A DNA stretch of 64,000 nucleotides from Roseivirga sp. (GTDB taxonomy: Bacteria; Bacteroidota; Bacteroidia; Cytophagales; Cyclobacteriaceae). Shown one piece after another: positions 62,104 through 64,000 of this stretch (the first letter of the stretch is position 1; every line of letters begins with the position of its first letter). Made by a program: the position numbers and the translations under genes. The notes under the pieces are model-generated. The model made no database searches. It was given only the letters and a program-made list of their open reading frames with translations, and was not told the DNA's origin. The DNA is taken from contig JAAWWF010000007.1 in the NCBI GenBank assembly GCA_021404565.1, positions 124,001 to 188,000 on the forward strand, in the 5' to 3' direction.

Positions 62104-63606
62104 TTATGTCAACAGGAAGGTTAAGTCCAGTGAATCGCCCATTTCCTTTTGTAATTCCATTAAATCTCTAAGCAATGAGTTTCTCTTTTCTTTATAATCT
62201 GCCTGACCAGATAAGTCATGCATTTCAAGCGGATCGGCATTCATATCGAACAATTTCACCTTCCTTAGTTTAGGGTAGACTATCAATTTATAGCCTTCCT
62301 TTCGGATCATTCTTTGAAGGTCTATATAAGCTCCGTAAACTCCATTTTGCAGGTTACCGCCTTGTTTGGTGTCCTTAAGGCTGTTAAAGTCTATATAATC
62401 CGGTTTTGTTATACCGGCAACATCCAGACCGGTAGCCATAATATCCTGCAGGTAAACATCATGGTCAATAATTCTTCCTTTTTCGACATTGGGGCCTACC
62501 ATCATCAGGGGCACTCTCATACTATGATCGTACATATTCTGTTTGCCCAGCAGGCCATGGTGCCCTACTGACAGACCATGATCTCCGGTAAAAAAGATAT
62601 AGGTATTCTCTTCTTTTCCTGAAGCTTCCAGCGCATTCAGGATCTTTCCAATTTGTTCGTCCAAATGAGAGATAATAGCATAATATTCACGCAGATGAGT
62701 CTTGACGGCATATGGCGTTCGGGGGAAAGGAGCCAATGCTTCATCTCTTAAAGCCGGAGCACTTCCTATTCCGTCTTTATCAGGGTATTGCTCCATGAAA
62801 TTCTCAGGAAGCGGAATATCTTCCAACACGTATTTTTCTAAAAACGATTTAGGGGCCTGTCTTGGGTCATGTGGGGCATTAAAGGACAAGTACATAAAGA
62901 AAGGCTTGTCTTTGGTTGAGGCTGCTTCGATGAATTCAATCGCATCATCTTTCAACACCTCGCTCCAGTGTTTTCCACTCTTCCAAAAACCTCCATTCAA
63001 GGTATCATAAGACAACCACGACTTGTCGTTTTCATCTATGGGACGAAAATAACCGGCAGGCCGGATTAAGCTGAGGTCTTCATTTTTCTGGTAAGCATCC
63101 CTGACCTTATTCCATATGCCCGGTATTTTGTGAGAATGATCCCCAGGCATACCAGGACGAATATTTTTTACGTTTTGGAAAACATGAACTGCCGGAGCTT
63201 GCACGTGCCATTTTCCACTCATATAGGTATCGTAGCCAGCAGATTCCATGAGTTTTCCCCAGGTTTGATTGAGGGCTATAGAATCTTTGGCCGCCCATCT
63301 GCTACTAATATCCCTGGCTTTCCAGATTGATCTTCCTGAAATCATCATGGCACGTGATGCCGTACATACGGCCCCATTCCAACCACCCATGTTATAGGCG
63401 TGGCTAAAGGTTGTTCCGGATTTGACGAGTTTGTCAAGGTTTGGTGTTTCGATAACCTTGTTTCCGAATGCGTGAATTGCCTCATAGGTCAGATCATCCG
63501 CAAAAAGAAACACAATATTTGGTTTTTGGTCCGTATCAAGGCCATCCTCTACCGAACCTGTACAAGCAGATTGAAGTAGAAAAAGGAATAGCACTAGTTT
63601 ATACAT
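62104..63606 (-). CDS. S1 family sulfatase, lipoprotein (CTASR motif)
   Basis: A 500-residue lipoprotein (LQSAC, Cys15). Motifs: IVFLFADDLTYEAIHAFG (Thr in place of the usual Gly), GAVCTASRAMMISGRSIW with formylglycine Cys81, YMSGKWHVQAPA and FFTGDHGLSVGHHGLLGKQNMYDH. The Ala in CTASR and the GLSVGHHGLLGKQNMYDHS motif belong to the choline-sulfatase/iduronate-sulfatase-like branch; exact subfamily not assigned. It sits inside the fucose-catabolism cluster, nine bases after the second SDR gene and 60 before the FAH hydrolase, linking desulfation and fucose breakdown in one unit. Confidence 0.92.
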   Translation of the reverse strand: MYKLVLFLFLLQSACTGSVEDGLDTDQKPNIVFLFADDLTYEAIHAFGNKVIETPNLDKLVKSGTTFSHAYNMGGWNGAVCTASRAMMISGRSIWKARDISSRWAAKDSIALNQTWGKLMESAGYDTYMSGKWHVQAPAVHVFQNVKNIRPGMPGDHSHKIPGIWNKVRDAYQKNEDLSLIRPAGYFRPIDENDKSWLSYDTLNGGFWKSGKHWSEVLKDDAIEFIEAASTKDKPFFMYLSFNAPHDPRQAPKSFLEKYVLEDIPLPENFMEQYPDKDGIGSAPALRDEALAPFPRTPYAVKTHLREYYAIISHLDEQIGKILNALEASGKEENTYIFFTGDHGLSVGHHGLLGKQNMYDHSMRVPLMMVGPNVEKGRIIDHDVYLQDIMATGLDVAGITKPDYIDFNSLKDTKQGGNLQNGVYGAYIDLQRMIRKEGYKLIVYPKLRKVKLFDMNADPLEMHDLSGQADYKEKRNSLLRDLMELQKEMGDSLDLTFLLT

Positions 63607-63615
63607 CTCAACCTC

Positions 63616-64000
63616 TTAAGTATTCAGTTTTATAAAACCTCCATCAATCGGATAATCGGTCCCTGTTATAAAAGCCGCCTGGTCCGAGCATAGAAACAAG
63701 GCCAGATCGGCAATCTCCTCCGGTTTGCCCATCCTGCCAATGGGCTGGGTCGCGGAGAGTTTTTCAAACATTTCTCCTTCTTTTCCGGGATAGTTTTTGG
63801 CTATAAAGCCATCTACAAATGGAGTATGCACCCTGCCTGGAGAAATACAGTTGCAGCGGATGTTATCGCCCACATAATCTTTGGCTACAGACAGTGTCAT
63901 GGTCAGCACGGCACCCTTACTCATGGAATAGGCAAAGCGATCGGAAATGCCGACAGAAGAGGCTACAGAGGCAAGATTGAGAATTACCCCGCCATGCTCC
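63616..64000 (-). CDS. C-terminal part of an SDR, probable 2-keto-3-deoxy-L-fuconate dehydrogenase (cut by right edge)
   Basis: The frame is open from the stop at 63616 to the window edge, so the visible 127 or so residues are the C-terminal half of a short-chain dehydrogenase. They start EHGGVILNLASVASSVG, then FAYSMSKGAVLTMT carrying the catalytic YxxxK, RCNCISPGRVHTPFVDGF, QPIGRMGKPEEIADLALFL and ITGTDYPIDGGFIKLN. That combination is one I associate with 2-keto-3-deoxy-L-fuconate dehydrogenase of the oxidative L-fucose route. An internal ATG at 63924 is not the true start, because conserved sequence precedes it. With the FAH hydrolase and lactonase it supplies the later pathway steps; the dehydratase may lie beyond the edge. 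Confidence 0.82.
   Translation of the reverse strand, partial: EHGGVILNLASVASSVGISDRFAYSMSKGAVLTMTLSVAKDYVGDNIRCNCISPGRVHTPFVDGFIAKNYPGKEGEMFEKLSATQPIGRMGKPEEIADLALFLCSDQAAFITGTDYPIDGGFIKLNT

Noticed and set aside
1-64000. CRISPR arrays, tRNA or rRNA genes, insertion sequences
   Set aside because: No regularly spaced direct repeats, cloverleaf-like segments or transposase-coding frames were seen.

Overview
The window looks like part of a Bacteroidota chromosome, most likely a marine or sediment Cytophagales-type organism. The evidence is the many lipoprotein signal peptides, very dense co-directional gene runs with ATGA stop/start overlaps, families typical of Bacteroidota polysaccharide utilisation, and moderate GC with few obvious Shine-Dalgarno sites. 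No rRNA, tRNA, CRISPR array, transposase or complete insertion sequence was found.

Nearly every gene lies on the minus strand and encodes exported enzymes acting on fucose-rich, sulfated glycans. I count seven GH29-type alpha-L-fucosidases, one GH95 enzyme, one beta-helix protein of the GH141 type, two GH20 beta-hexosaminidases, one GH33-type sialidase, a GH43/GH117-like propeller, an SGNH acetylesterase and nine S1 sulfatases. All nine sulfatases carry a cysteine-type formylglycine motif. One further large TIM-barrel-like exoenzyme (31690-34140) fits no family I recognise. The mix of fucosidases, hexosaminidases, a sialidase and sulfatases (one resembling GlcNAc-6-sulfatases) points to a sulfated, fucosylated, HexNAc-containing glycan such as a mucin-type or animal glycoconjugate, possibly alongside sulfated fucans. 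That substrate assignment is inference. No SusC/SusD pair or dedicated regulator is visible, so the window is probably the interior of a larger locus.

Layout: 1-307 holds the 5' part of a TPR protein running off the left edge. 454-10558 is a block of GH29 and GH20 genes. 10559-11956 is a repeat-rich break with a DUF1963 gene. 11957-23220 holds an EEP-family phosphodiesterase, sulfatases, a propeller hydrolase, an esterase and a GH20. 23309-29293 holds an exported Gfo/Idh oxidoreductase, an FGE-fold protein lacking the catalytic cysteines, then an alpha-hydroxy-acid dehydrogenase, a sugar mutarotase, a FucP-type permease and an SDR. 29326-34140 is GH95 plus the unassigned enzyme. 34312-38267 is an interlude with a cysteine-cluster protein and two plus-strand exported peptidases (M24, M1). 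38509-63606 is a second hydrolase block with a PhoD-like phosphatase, sialidase, five sulfatases, three GH29, the beta-helix/PDZ protein, a metallophosphatase and a 1,100-residue ThuA/sugar-dehydrogenase/cytochrome fusion. The right end carries a lactonase-type amidohydrolase, an FAH-family hydrolase and a second SDR cut by the right edge.

Together, exported enzymes would strip sulfate, acetyl, sialyl, HexNAc and fucosyl groups. The permease would import L-fucose. Cytoplasmic enzymes would then run the non-phosphorylated oxidative route (fucose, fuconolactone, fuconate, 2-keto-3-deoxyfuconate, 2,4-diketo-3-deoxyfuconate, then pyruvate plus lactate, with lactate oxidised by the FMN enzyme). 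The fuconate dehydratase step is not in this window. Several intergenic regions carry a family of hairpin-forming repeats, and two operon leaders share a conserved upstream element; both are described below.
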